Below, in pieces: positions 30,629 through 42,401 of a stretch of 64,000 nucleotides of DNA. A program made the translations under genes and the position numbers. The notes beneath the pieces are model-generated. The model was not told where the DNA came from, did no database searches, and saw only the letters and a list, made by a program, of their open reading frames with translations. The first letter of the stretch is position 1, and the number at the start of each line of letters is the position of its first letter. Source of the DNA: Sclerotiophoma versabilis (Eukaryota > Ascomycota > Dothideomycetes > Pleosporales > Didymellaceae); the NCBI GenBank assembly GCA_012274445.1, contig JAAROD010000015.1, forward strand, positions 1,798,001-1,862,000, given 5' to 3'.

Positions 30629-31776
30629 TTATGCCTTCTTCTCCACTATCAACCGCCCTTCTGCACCATCTTGCAGAGCGATCAGCCCGCTTGATTCGAA
30701 TTGCTTCTTCCACTTGTTCGACTCGTACCGCGCCGTGACAACAGTCAATCGGAGCTCAGGCTCGTTGCTCTCAGCAGGGGAAGATAGTTCAGGGACATGT
30801 GTGAACGTCCATCGCCCAAAGGCCCAGTTCAGAATATAGCGCCCTCTCCCATTTGCTGTTACCGATGTTTTGATTTCCTTGTCTGAAGGTTGCGGAGGCG
30901 TCGATGCGTACAGCACTCCCTTGATGCGGTAGACTTCGTCTTTGGTAGGATCCTCAAGCAACTTTACGAGCTTGCTTGTGTCAATACTGCCGTTACCGTT
31001 TTCGCTGGCAAGTGTGATACTCAAAACTTCCACCTCGCTTGAGTGATCGTGATTATGCTCATGGGCGTAGCCGTTTTCGCTGGGCTGTTCTATAGCTTTT
31101 GCTAACTTCGCATCGAGCCCAAACACAATATCCTTGTCGACCCAACCTTTGCTGCTCTTCTGCCTGGGAATCGGAGGATCAACGTCTAGGTCTAAGATTC
31201 TGTCCTCGACGTCTTCTAGTCGCCTCTCGTCTACCAGTTCCCACTTGTTGAGAACGATAAGATCCGTGTATTTTGCTTGGATCTTCGCTGTATAACTTGT
31301 GTCCTCATACCCCTTCCAGTTCTCGACGTCGATCACACTCATTACTCCGTCGAGTACGTATTTGCCCGTTTCCCGTGATAATCGGTTGATTTCCATTGCG
31401 AGTGTGGCAGGAAAGGCTGACCCGGAGGTTTCGATAACGATGCGGTCGGGTTGAACATCGGTAGAGAGCTGCTCGAGAGCATCGGACAGCTGTCCTACAA
31501 GGTTGCAGCAAATGCAGCCGTTGAGAAGCTCCTGCACGCCAGAAATTGCTTGAGAGGACGCAAGTTGGGAGTCGACAGCAACATCGCCATACTCATTCTT
31601 GAGAAGAGCGAGCTTGTAGTCTTTGGGTAATTGCTGTATCAGATTCAAGATCAAGGCTGCAATACATCAGCCTCGACATCGAAGATTGAGAGTGTACCAA
31701 CATTTGCTAAAGATCTCAAGAACTTACTGGTCTTTCCTGACCCCAAAAAGCCAGTGACGATGGTGATAGGTATCAT
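30629..31776 (-). CDS. CobW/COG0523-family GTPase, probable metal chaperone
   Basis: Exon 1 is 31776-31728 and exon 2 is 31656-30629 (358 aa). Exon 1 encodes MIPITIVTGFLGSGKT, where GFLGSGKT (residues 9-16) is the Walker A loop; the intron (GTAAGT, GCTGATG, TTGCAG) falls inside the codon after it. The CxCC metal site is LNGCICCNL at residues 64-67, and the Walker B-like region is RIVIETSGSAFPA. The GTP-specificity motif NKWE is in LIVLNKWELVDE. A His-rich patch HEHNHDHSS lies between the G domain and the C-terminal CobW_C domain, which ends GRYILNWAFGRWTFTHV. Members insert metals such as zinc into client proteins; in eukaryotes ZNG1 serves methionine aminopeptidase. The client here is not predictable. 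Confidence 0.92.
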
Positions 31777-32206
31777 GACGCCAAATTCCAAGATTGTAGG
31801 CAACGGTCGTTCTGTAGGCCTTGTATCACCCCTTTTGCAGATCAGTTGGGGGTACCGAAGTGGGATATTTGGTACGCGTCAAGTCGCGACTGCGTTTTCC
31901 AATCTAATGCGGGGTCGCCGAGTGTGACATGGGCAGGGGCCCGCCTGCCCATGACGTAGCGCCTTCCTCGGTGCATCAGGTACGGTACGCATTACTGATT
32001 ATCCCTCAGCGCATCATCCGCACTACTGCTACCAAGGCCGCTTAGATCCTGTTTACTCCCTACACAGCCTACCAAGCTTAGGCTCTGCAACAGCTTGTTC
32101 CTATATAAGACCTGCCTTTCCCTGCGTGAACCTACACATCTCCACAACTACGACTGCCACCCTTACTCAATCAACCGATCAACATATAAACCACACATCA
32201 ACTACG
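31777..32206. promoter_or_regulatory. Divergent upstream region of the GTPase and the small stress-type gene
   Basis: 430 bp with no gene; it contains a strong TATA box on the plus strand at 32102-32109. An inverted CCAAT box is not obvious. Confidence 0.4.
32102..32109 (+). promoter_or_regulatory. TATA box
   Basis: TATATAAG, 98 bp before the start codon at 32207, followed by a C/A-rich leader (CCACAACTACGACTG). Position and sequence fit the core promoter of a strongly inducible gene. Confidence 0.6.
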
Positions 32207-32680
32207 ATGGACTTCGTCAACAAGCTTTCCGGTGGCGGTAACAGCCAGAGCCAGGGCCAGACCTCGAACGAGCAGGTTCAGTCTACTGGGTCTTCTGGAG
32301 GACAGCAGCAAAGCAGCGGCGGTTTCCTCGGCGGCATTGGCGATAAGCTCAACACAGCTGCTGGCGGTGGCCGTGAGAGCGAGAAGAACGAGGACTACCT
32401 TGACAAGGGTAAGCTCACCTGTCGTGTGCCACAGTCGTTCAAACACTTACACATTGCAGGCGTCGACTTTGTGCAGGAGAAGTTCCTTGGACAGGGTGCT
32501 CAGGACAACGAGGTACGTCGTTACTTTGAGAAAACAATCGTTGTACACATGCTAATGCAGATACAGTCCGCTGTGGAGCAGGCCAAGGACGAGCAGATCT
32601 CCGACTTTATTCGAGGTCAGTACAAGGGCGCCACTGGCTCAGATATTCCCATCAAGGACAAGGAGACCAGGTTCGGTTGA
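32207..32680 (+). CDS. Small Gly/Gln-rich conserved ascomycete protein, possibly stress-related
   Basis: Exons are 32207-32408, 32460-32512 and 32567-32680 (122 aa). The N-terminus MDFVNKLSGGGNSQSQ is followed by a Gly/Gln/Ser-rich stretch, then ESEKNEDYLDKGVDFVQEKF, ESAVEQAKDEQISDFIRGQY and the tail TGSDIPIKDKETRFG. This pattern recurs in small ascomycete proteins of about 100-130 aa that are often abundant under stress or in conidia; no biochemical role is known to me. For intron 2 two acceptors compete: CAG at 32560 would insert Ile-Gln, and ACAG at 32566 gives the smoother ESAVEQ join, which I chose. The TATA box and AC-rich leader suggest high expression. No signal peptide or membrane segment. 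Confidence 0.85.
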   Translation: MDFVNKLSGGGNSQSQGQTSNEQVQSTGSSGGQQQSSGGFLGGIGDKLNTAAGGGRESEKNEDYLDKGKLTCRVPQSFKHLHIAGVDFVQEKFLGQGAQDNEVRRYFEKTIVVHMLMQIQSAVEQAKDEQISDFIRGQYKGATGSDIPIKDKETRFG

Positions 32681-33257
32681 AGGTTGAGCTATCGCGCTCA
32701 ATACTTCTACGCCATGAGCAGCCTTCATGGTCATGAAGTTACGATAGTTATGATCGTTGATTGACAAAGAATATTTTCAACCTCTCATTGTGTCAATTGT
32801 GATCTTTGCAGTAGTTGCGTGTTGCATGTCGCCGTTCTTGCATTGTCTTGGGTATCATGCTCTCTCTTCATGCCTCCTTCTCCAGTGTCTCGATACAATG
32901 CTTCAGCAACATCAGCATTCTATTCTGTATATTTCGACCAGCAGGGGTGTCTGCATGCTTCCCAGCACCCCAGCCAAACGGCAGGACAAGTCTTCGACGA
33001 CCCTTCTTATCCACTACCGCGAGCGCATCCAAAGGAAATTTCCCTCCTCCAAGAGGATGAAGTAGCCCCAGACGGACAAAATGGTTGTTCGGTGGGTCGA
33101 CAGCCGAGACTAGAGGCAGCGAGAAGGGCGCAATCGTAGAAGGCTTATGCGTATAAGGATCATGACAGAGAACAAATGCTTGTAGCGAGGGTGCTACTAC
33201 GTAGAGCTCATCTAAGGCAGAGCTGCAGCTGTTCAGTTTTTGATCTGATTTGAAGCG
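32681..33257. other. Intergenic, 577 bp
   Basis: 3' flank of the small stress-type gene and of the converging hypothetical gene. Three overlapping open frames in 32757-33140 on the plus strand have no domain and look like UTR sequence. No gene seen. Confidence 0.4.
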
Positions 33258-33602
33258 TCACGACACGTACCATAGCAGGTTGTAATGCAGCTGCAGGTTT
33301 CCCTGCACACAAAGCACTACAATAGACTCTTCCCTCTTATATCTTTTCCAGTTGTTGTGAGGCTTGAGTCCACTGCCCAATGGTGTAGCGACCATTGTGC
33401 TGGCCAAGATGGCGCCTATATCGACAGTCCAAGCATCTTGTGGCTCGATGATGTCCAACTCGTCGAGTTCACATTGGGTTTTAGATCTCTTCAACGTGTC
33501 ACTGAGTGAGGAGTGTGCCGGCGAAGGCTGGCATAGCTGCTGCGCTTCATCGTCCGAGTCTGGTGTAAGGCGCGATCGTTTGCGAATAAGTTGTGCACTC
33601 AT
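33258..33602 (-). CDS. Hypothetical protein, 114 aa
   Basis: Not recognised. The ATG at 33602 opens MSAQLIRKRSRLTPDSDDE, a basic then acidic, Ser-rich start like many small nuclear proteins. The middle (KTQCELDELDIIEPQDAWTVDIGA) and the end (VVLCVQGNLQLHYNLLWYVS) look protein-like rather than random. It is divergent from ATG5 with 312 bp between starts. The C-terminus is uncertain: a GTACGT donor overlaps the last codons (LLWYV), so another exon may follow downstream on the minus strand. It could be a genuine lineage-specific gene or a chance frame. Confidence 0.45.
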   Translation of the reverse strand: MSAQLIRKRSRLTPDSDDEAQQLCQPSPAHSSLSDTLKRSKTQCELDELDIIEPQDAWTVDIGAILASTMVATPLGSGLKPHNNWKRYKREESIVVLCVQGNLQLHYNLLWYVS

Positions 33603-33914
33603 GGTGCTCGGTTGAGGGAAGAGGGGGAGATTGACAATTGGCGTGCGTACATTACCGTAGATCGTATTCAGGATGCAATAGGAAGGAGCAATAGTCCTGC
33701 AGGTCGTCACATGGCGAAGTTGCTGGTAGTTGTTGCAGAGACGCGTGATGAAAGACGCGCAAGCTTACGAGGTTGCTTTTGCCCTCTTACGGTTGGCTGC
33801 AGCCGAGGTCCTTTGCACCAGCCCTGCCCACTCCCCGCGCTACCTGAAACGCCGCCTACCCCACAATCAATCTAGTTACCCAAGCTGAACCCAGTTCATC
33901 TTGCATTGTTGTTG
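33603..33914. promoter_or_regulatory. Upstream region shared by ATG5 and the 114-aa hypothetical gene
   Basis: 312 bp with no gene. No distinct promoter element was recognised. Confidence 0.3.
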
Positions 33915-34959
33915 ATGTCTTCGAGAGATGTCACGAGTAGGCTGAGGGAGAGCGTCTGGAACGGAAGTATACCTCTAGAGGTGCGGTTGCACAATGGAGA
34001 TTGCAGGACCTACGATGAGTCGGATCCATACATGGTAAGAGCACCTTCCCCAAGCTGAGCTTGACCTGACAATGATTTGCAGATCCAATTCCCTAGACTT
34101 TCATATCTTGGTCTGCTCACTCAAAGACTACATGCCTTCTTTTCGCCGAACCTGATCTATCCTGATACATCTCCAGCAGATCTGTGGCTCTCATACGAAG
34201 GCGTACCACTGAAGTGGCACTACCCTCTTGGACTGCTTTACGATCTCTACTCTGGAGCGGAACCAGCGTATCCAGCAGAACCATCGTCACCAGCTCACAA
34301 ATCTGAATCTTCAGAAGACGACCACCACCACCTGCCATGGAAGCTTACTGTCCATTTCTCAGACTATCCTTCAGAGCAGCTTGTCCGACTCGACACTGAG
34401 GACAAAGTCATGCATGATCTCTTCAGGAATAGCGTCAAGGAAGCTGACTACTTGCGAACTGGGACTGGAAAGACCGTTATGTTCTTGAGTGAGAAGGACA
34501 GCACGCAACTTTGGAATGCGGTCAAGCAGCACGACTTTTCACTCTATAATCCTGTTAATCAAAAGCTGCTGAACCCTCAAGGTGCCGCATTAAGGCACTT
34601 GCCCGTGCGGATCTATCTCCCGCATGCTCCAAATAGCAGTGAGCAGAAGGAAGTAAGCCCCGGCAGCCTAAGGGTTGTACAAAGTCTGGTGACGCCGAAC
34701 CTCTCATCTCGTGAGTGCAAGGTGTAGTGAGTAGGCAATAGTTGGTCAAACTGACAACACGTTAGGACAACCACAAACCATTGGTACAGCGTTGAATCAA
34801 ATCCTTCCGACACTGTTTCCCAGCAGACGCAGTCCCCTCCTAGCCCAAGCGGTCCTGCATGGTGCAGTCCTGCCTTTAAGCGCTAATGTTGAGGACCTAG
34901 TGCGCGCGACTGCGTACCTGGACGGCTGGCTCCACATTTCCGTGGTGATGATGGCGTAA
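33915..34959 (+). CDS. ATG5: Autophagy protein Atg5
   Basis: Acceptor of Atg12; the Atg12-Atg5-Atg16 complex promotes lipidation of Atg8 on the growing autophagosome. Exons are 33915-34034, 34083-34710 and 34766-34959 (313 aa). The N-terminus RLRESVWNGSIPLEVRL and CRTYDESDPYMIQFPRLSYL are diagnostic. The Atg12-attachment lysine is K159 in RNSVKEADYLRTG. The C-terminal ubiquitin-like fold ends in AYLDGWLHISVVMMA, as in other fungi. The first intron splits Met40 from Ile41 and the second splits an Arg codon (C|GA). Length and order of blocks (UFD-1, helical region, UFD-2) are normal. A short, acidic insertion with several His (SEDDHHHLPWK) separates UFD-1 from the helical region. Confidence 0.95.
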
Positions 34960-36755
34960 ATCTGATGCTCGTAAACTACATAGGGCTGATAATGCGAACC
35001 CCGTGATCCCACCTTGGTGTCATGTATTGCGAAACGATTCTGGCTCTCTCTCCACGATGCACGGAGGAGGTCGACGGATGCCTTGGGATTGCGACTCTAC
35101 TGAAGATCTTCAGGCATACATGTGGACCCCTCGCCAACAATAATATGATGTATGAGGGACATGGGAATGTCGACGAGCGGTCACGCCGAAGAGGTTCCCC
35201 ACTTCTTTTTGGTGGCTGAGCACAGTCCCAGCTCTTTGATTGGTGAACATGACAAACCAGTGTCCTAATCGAGCATCGCGCCGTCCCCGAGACCGCTCTT
35301 CCTCACCTGCGTCTTTTCCACCCTCCTTCTCATCGTCATGCCGCGACGACACAGACCGTTTTGATCCTGCACCGGGAGTCATCAGCCAATCTAACTCCTG
35401 TATCACTGCGTAAACTTGCGCTTCGGCTAATAGTCAGGAGTATCGCACTTCGTACTCTTTCGGTGCGGCGACTCCGCTCACGTAGTCTATTGTTACGTAG
35501 GGCATCGACCTGAGGAGCTGCCTAATGTGCAGAAGTGTACAGGAGGCTGAATCTGATGTTAAGCGGTCTGAACAGCTGTGTCATGTATGGAGTGTTTGAT
35601 AACCCATCATGTGTTATGATGTGCTCATTTCAGCTTAGTTGGTAAGCTCAGGGTGGAAACTCATCCGGGACAATCCAAACAAGAGGCTGAAGCACTGTCT
35701 CCCACTGTTCTAAGATATACCAAACGGTTGTCCAAGGCTTGCACTAAGTTCGAAGAATGGTTGACATCAGTTCAGCCCTGCGATAAGGCTGCGACCGGCC
35801 TTACCGACAACCATGCCAGTCCCATGGTAGAGACCCATGCAGGTACTTCCTTAGGATCCTGCGATCTCGCTCACTGGGAGCTGCATGGCGTTACCTCGAT
35901 TACTGCTACACCAATCAGTCGATGGCTCTAAACATGTTAATCATGTTTCACAGTGACTGAACGGCCCATCCTGCAGGGCTGCGGAGGCATCAACTAAAAC
36001 CGTCACTCTTGCCGGTCAGCATCAGCCATCCGAAGAACGTCATAGGTGCGGCTCATACTCCACATTGCGGGAAAGCCGACTATACGGGGCTCTTGCATTC
36101 TGCATTCGTCAGAATCAGTCCTTGGAAATACCACAGCAGAACGCTGGAGGCCATGTGTCTAAGCCTAGTGTGGCTCTTCGCCATAATCTCTTCGCAACCT
36201 AGTCCCTCGGCGTGAGATCGACAAATACCAATAGCATGGTCCGCTGCGGTGTATCCGTACATTGCTAAGGCTTAGGCCAGGACGTCGAGCCTGATATCGT
36301 TCAACGTCCGATACCAGTATTGCGTTGTTCCATGGTGGTCAACTTGAAACTATGTTTCAGAGTATACGTAACCTTCTGCTCTTTGGCCTTGACCTCTTAC
36401 CTTTCTTAGGACATATGTGCGTGCCTATTCTCGACTGCTTGACAGCTCCGAGCAACACCTTCATATTCCAATACGCATCCAGTGGGCTACGACACTCGGT
36501 AGCTGGAGAAGAACGCTCTTATATTAGTACTCTTCTTGCCAGCACTGGCCAAGTGCAAGATCGGTTACTAAGCTATGAGACAAACCTGGAGGTTCTACTC
36601 TCATTCCTATACTTATCTAGCCAAACCACGAACGTCGAGTAAAGCCGGTCAAGGACGTGACATCTGTTCGTATATCTTCTGAATAACACCTCTTTGTGTT
36701 GGTCTGGCCTGGTAGTTGTACCATACAAGCTCAGTCCCAGCGAAGGTTCGACAGC
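34960..36755. other. Gene-poor interval, 1.8 kb
   Basis: No confident gene. Open frames at 35653-35931, 36009-36215 and 36325-36642 (plus) are short, non-overlapping and without a known domain; they could be relics of a decayed gene. None of them could be joined by convincing splice sites. Confidence 0.4.
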
Positions 36756-37216
36756 ATGTCGGTCGGACGACCCAGTGACGAACAGAAATCCTGGTCTTCA
36801 ACAGGCAGGTATCAGACCTCCAACACAACTGCCTTAGACGCCCCGTGCCCTGAATGGTCAGAAGTGACAGATCCTGTGGAGCGACGGAAGATCCAGAATA
36901 AGCTGGCCCAACAAAGATTCAGTGAGTGTTCTCCCTCAATGGATCAGCAGCCGACTGACACACTACAGGAGCCAAGGTCAGAGAGCAGAGAGAGGACGCA
37001 GAACGCGAGGCAGAGAACCTTCGGCAGGCCGCAAGTTCCTACAGTCCTCCAGAAGCAGCTCAGCTTGAAGACCATCATACACTTTCAGGCCTTCCTTGGG
37101 GGGGATTATCCTTCAAACATGTCATAGCAGCAGGGCATGACAAGGAACGGAGTTCCCAGCAAAGCTCACGAGAGAATTCTGTTTATGCTATGCGAACGGG
37201 CGGGAGCACGAGGTGA
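36756..37216 (+). CDS. Small bZIP transcription factor
   Basis: Exon 1 is 36756-36921 and exon 2 is 36969-37216 (137 aa). The intron (GTGAGT, CTGAC, CTACAG) falls inside the basic region. The spliced reading is DPVERRKIQNKLAQQRF + RAKVREQREDAEREAENLR: the NxxxQxxFR-type contact surface of fungal bZIP proteins, followed by a short zipper. After it comes HTLSGLPWGGLSFKHV, a block I recognise from this fungal bZIP subgroup. The C-terminus has two possible endings. A read-through stop lies at 37214-37216, or a further intron at 37213-37275 (GTGAGG, CTGAC, CTTAG) adds 32 residues and ends at 37375 (169 aa). The target genes are unknown. It is the only likely regulator in the gene-poor 35-38.9 kb stretch. 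Confidence 0.8.
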
Positions 37217-38910
37217 GGGACCCAGTGTGAGTCTGTGCTTCTCCTTCGGTGTGCGTATGACTGACATGACCTTAGATTAGGACTTTGCCTTACCGATCGT
37301 TTTGCTTGGGAACATGCACTGTGGGGGCCCTTCCGGACATTTCCTCAGCGCTTCTCCGAACGAGGAGAACCCTGAGTCGAGTTGTGCTCGGCTACATCCG
37401 CATATGTTATAATACTATAACGCCGCACATCATGTATACTATGCAGACCCAATTATTGCAGCCGAGGGGCTTGGCTGTCTTACTGTTCTCAGAACATAGC
37501 CGCAGAGTTGCAGCAGGCTGCTTGGATGGATAAGGCTTGGTGCCTGTATGTTTCTGTACTTCTTTGCTCTTCGGCGGCTATTTCTGTTTTCTCAGTGGTC
37601 AATGTCATTTGTTCGATGATCAACATGGGAATTTCTGCCCCGACTACCTCCAAAGCACCGGTTTGGTATTCCCAAGTGCCTGGATCTCTGCATCTGCTGC
37701 ATATGTAGAAAGGAGGCACGCTCTGCCGCGTTGTGTGGTTGCTTGCTGTCACGGCAAGAGCGCTATGCAATGCTCCGATTTAGACGCACAAACAGATTAT
37801 GCTGCGTACGTTCACCAAACAAGCGACTTGAAACTTGATCTCGTGCTCTATTTTCTCGTCCTACTTCTGTGCCGCTTCAGCCCTGGTTCGGGGCTGAGGC
37901 GGATGATGATTGCTCATGCTGGCCACCAAAAGTTGGCCCAAGGCATTTTCAATGATGATTGCGGTGTCTCTGGATGACACAACACAACGTTTCCCGGAGC
38001 TATCAGAAGCTTGTGCGAAAGGCCATTTACCCCTTCAGCTAATCAGCCTCGCAGTTTTTAGAGAAAACGTGATCCAGCGTGGAACGACTGGCAGGTGCAG
38101 GGTTCCCAGAATTGGGGCAGCCTCAAGAAGGCTGAGCGGGACCGAACTCTTCACGACCCTCGACATCATCTTCATTCTAACACCCACCCTCACCATCGCA
38201 ACTCAACAGCCGCAATCGTGGCTGACTGTACCGAGGGCGCCTACGCGCCTCTATTCCGAGATGTGCGGCATCGATTGCGAGCTTGGATGCGGCTGCAGTG
38301 ACGTGAAATGCCTGCATTGCAGCGTGCACAAACCCTCCCCCGCACTGGCTGGACAAAACATATTAGCGGCATATCCACGACCAGGGCGCGGCGGCAAAGG
38401 TCTATAATTGCCTGTATGTGGAAACTTATGGTGCGCAATTGGCCCCTAATAGCGCCGTATATGGGCAAAATGGCTTGAAGGTGAGGTGCGGCCATTCTTG
38501 ATTGGTGCACAAATGGTAGCAAATTCACTCTCTTCACAACCTATGTGCCAGGAACACGATGTTGCTGACAGCAAGAACAATGCAGCCCAGGAACAGGAGG
38601 ATATCCGGCGTTGCAGCTATTGGCCCTTCAAAGCTGGCTGGCTGTGTGCAGTTGGTTATGCAGCCCTGCGGTGCCCCGAAGTGTCATAATCTCTCACAAG
38701 TCTGCTATGAACAGCCACAACCGATCCACACGCCTCATCGCTCGACGGCACGGAAGGCCAACTTCTTAAGCGCCCACGACCAAACGGACAACGTTCACAC
38801 ATAATTCGGAGAATTCGTTAGCTCGAGGCGCAGGACTCGCGAGGTTGATCGATATATATCTTCTTAATGTACTTTGAGCAAGATGTAGCACTCCAGCTTG
38901 TTCGGTCTTC
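37217..38910. other. Gene-poor interval, 1.7 kb
   Basis: It may hold a last exon of the bZIP gene up to 37375. Beyond that, open frames (37537-37977 and 37910-38407, plus) overlap and show no domain. No gene seen. Confidence 0.4.
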
Positions 38911-40356
38911 ATGTCAGTTGAGCAATTCTCGCAGCTTTCTCTAGAGGAGGCCATGGTGACTACTCGAGCTGGGGCCGCCAGGGCATCAAGAAAGGGAAGT
39001 TTAACTTCGCACCTTGACCAGGACTCGCCCTTGCCTTCCGTCGAACCAGTCTCGCCAGTATCTCCCACTCCTTCTCTTGTCATTTCTACGAACAATCTGA
39101 GCTACAACGTCTCCTCGTTTGATGCCAATCAACGCCGACGGGTCAAGCGAGGACTTCAGGACAGTGGAATGCGATTGAAATACTGTACAACCAACGTCGA
39201 TGATGAAGGCCCAAGCATCCAGACACATTACTTCTACGTCAATGACGACGTGGAAGTCGCAATTGGTGGAAAACTCCGCAGGCCTCGATGCTCATGTGGC
39301 GCCAATGAGAATGGGGTCGCTTGCAAAGTATGTTTAATTGTTTCTCACATTTTCAACACGTAGCTCACTGTCATGCAGCATATTTATTGGGTTGGGGATC
39401 ACGTTATCTCCACGGTACCAGATGTTGTCAAAGACCAACCCCTACACCCTTCGGCGGACGGGTCAATCTTCCAGCATGTTAAACCGGTAGACGTGCTAAG
39501 CAGAAAGTGCCTAGAAGATATAGCGGATGATCTAGATTGGGTCTATGAGGATGAGGATGTGCCCGAAGACGAAGACGACATTAAGGAAACGGTCATCAGC
39601 ATGCTTTCGGTCTTCGAACCCCAGGAAGCATTGCCAGAGGAATTCAAGTGTCCAGAGTCACCTCTTACATCTGAACGCTCGAAGAAGTACCAAGAGCTTG
39701 CTGCGTTGTTCACTCAGTACGCGGCTCGGGACCCTGGGCTTTTTATGCAGATGCGCGACATCATCGACACCAGCTTTCAGGGTCGTGTGTTCTTCGAGAA
39801 GATCGAGAATCGCATTACTCAGACGTTCAATGCCTTGGATGAGTACATCACGCACGGTCCCACAGACGCTTCTGTAGATGCACTGCGGTTTGACCTGCCT
39901 ACCACCGCGAAGAAGCTCACAAGGCTGGTAGAGGCTATCAACGACTTCATGGAACAGCAGGATGAGGATGCTCCTGACTTCAAGAATGTCGCAATTCGAG
40001 CGGCTGCAGCACTCGTACGCATTCTTGATCTCGTCACAGATCGCAACGTTGATGCGTATGAGAGTATCACATGGGGTATGCGACCTGGAAGTCCGAGTGA
40101 AAACAACCTATACTATGCCCTCATCGGCGCACCAGCAGCTGGCTCCTCATTCTTTGCACTTGAAGCACTTCGCTTGCTGCCTCACGAGGATGTCATCCGC
40201 AACCACTGGGCAACCTTACAGGGCATCGAAACGAAACTTGTTCAGCATGATGCGCCCATTAATTACCTGAGAACCTTCCGTCAGGTCATTCACGCCAATC
40301 GCAAGAGGGCCGCATCCGAGATTCGTGGAGGCCAAGTCAAGAGGACAGCTTCCTGA
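38911..40356 (+). CDS. SWIM zinc-finger domain protein
   Basis: Exon 1 is 38911-39327 and exon 2 is 39379-40356 (464 aa). The SWIM finger CxCx(n)CxH is RCSCGANENGVACK + HIYW and is completed only across the intron, which supports the join. Upstream is YNVSSFDANQRRRVKRGLQ and a beta-rich patch ending DVEVAIGGKLRRP. Downstream the protein is helical: an acidic section (VYEDEDVPEDEDDIKE) and a helical C-terminal half without a recognised domain. SWIM fingers bind DNA or proteins and occur in transposases, RAD51-paralog partners (Shu complex) and ubiquitin ligases. This one belongs to a fungal group of unknown role. A T/C-rich 3' flank follows (40430-40800). Confidence 0.88.
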
Positions 40357-42401
40357 TAGGGAAACCGCAACCCCGTTACTCTCTGTTTTCATTTCGCAAT
40401 GCTAGCTTCCAAAGGCTAGCACAAGTAGAGTATTGCTTTTTTTTCTTGTAGCGTTCGGTGTTGTTGGTGTTTGTGTATTTCTCCCACTCCTTTCGTGTTT
40501 CCAAACTTCGCCCCTTCTCAATCTGGTTCATCTAGCGTTTTCGACGATCTTGTCACTCTATACTTTCTTCTATACTTAGATCATGATTCTTTAGTTTTTC
40601 TTCCTGACTCTCCTTATACCTTTGGCTTCTCTTCGTACTTTCCTTTATGCATATGCTTATTGCGAAGCTGTTTTTATACTCTTACCTCACTGCTTCTTCG
40701 AAGTGACAACTCTACTTCTCTACACCAAGATTCTTGAACAAGTTTGCGTACGCATCTCCCCTCTCCTTTCTCTTCTTACGTTCGTTGTACATAAATTTAC
40801 ACAAACCACTTTTTGATTTCTTGCTCATACGACTAGCATCTCATGCTCACGTGAAATCCAGCAGTGTGGGCTCTGATACGCTCTGAAGTATACCGCATGC
40901 GGCGACGACCCACTCAATTGGCAGGGTCCGCATAACAACTCAACATGCAGTGCACACGAGTCGTAAGACGTTCAGCTGATGCTTCGTCCCCGCATTCGTA
41001 CAGTAGGTGTCGCCAAGACTCAGAGTGTAAAGTTCCGGGGCTGTGGGAAGTGGCCGACGGCTGCGCAGCCGTTCAGTAAGATCATTTTAGGCACAGCCGA
41101 GTACGACAGTGGAGCCGAGCGCACCTCCGGGCCGCAATTAATGTGTGTTCCTCTCATTCTCCATCGACCGGCAAGATAAGCACATCAGAATGCAGAAGGA
41201 ATGTCGGAGTGAATGTCGGGGCTGCCGATCAACTACAGGTACTGAAAGTCTAGGGAGCCAATCAGGGCAGCGATTGTCACACGTCGTACAGCAACTCGGT
41301 CGTTTGTCTGTGTAAATGGCCGGCTGAAGTTGGCGCTAGATGAGCGATGCAGAGTGCCTTCGCTCCCCGAGAGAATGGATCCACGACGTTCGGAATCCTT
41401 CGTGTCAGTGCCCTTGTTCAGATGCTCTCATTCCAGCGGTGAAGCCAGCAACCCACCAGCCTAAACGTGCGTCCAGGCCTATGTTCAAGTCCAGAGAGCT
41501 TGCTGGAACGGGTCGCTTATCTCGCTCTTCGTTCACGAGCACATTGCACTTGCTGTTAGTCAGCCCCGCCAGATCGTTACTTGAATGAAACAGGTCTGCG
41601 GGTCTCATGACAAGGATATGTCACAGAGTTGTGATCGTGGCAGCTTAAGTTCCGCAGATGAAAGCATCCAGGGCGCACGTTTTGTGTCAAGCAGATTGCA
41701 ATATGACATCTGCTGAGGATGAGGTGATGGCTGAGGCACTCACAATCAGCATTATCTTGTGCATCTGCACATCCTGGTCGATTCGCATGTGGGTGGATAC
41801 GCGAAGCACCAGATATGCATCCAAGCCGTTAGCACCAAGGCTTGAGCAGAGACGGAGAGCTCCACAATGATCACGGTGCAGCAAGTTGGTCTAGCAGCGG
41901 CTGGCCTCGAGCTTGCCGTCATCTGGTTGGTCTGCGATGCAGATGCTATCCACATGGGAGCGCTTTGTTCCTTCCGGGTTGAATTGCGGGGAAAGTGCGC
42001 TATACCTACCTTACTAGCGCCCAACTCATGATGATCCGTCACGCCTTCTCTGTGGCTGCTATATTACAGCGCCGTCCATCGCTCGTCCTTGCCTGAGCCT
42101 GCACAAACTTCCTTGTTCTCCACTATCAGTAATCCGTCACATAACGCTGTTGTTATCGTACCTCCATCCGAAACGAAACTCGCTTATCACGCCATCCCAC
42201 CCCGCTGACGTACTGCACTTGCTGTCCGTGCGAGGACCCTGTGTCCAAGCGCCCATCAACCACCTCCTCGCCCTCCCCTACTTCTCCTGGCACACACTGC
42301 AACCACCTAACTTGGAACGTACACACGACAAATCTTGAAGTGGTTGCCTGCTACACCAACAGGGTCCACGACATCAACCATCCGAAGCTCTCGCCTGCAC
42401 C
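40357..42401. other. Intergenic, 2.0 kb, starting with a pyrimidine-rich 3' flank
   Basis: 40430-40800 is strongly T/C-rich on the plus strand (repeated CTTCT and TCTCC), probably the 3' UTR and terminator region of the SWIM gene. 40980-42150 has short frames only. 42150-42401 is C/A-rich and looks like the 5' leader of the next gene. No gene seen. Confidence 0.45.
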
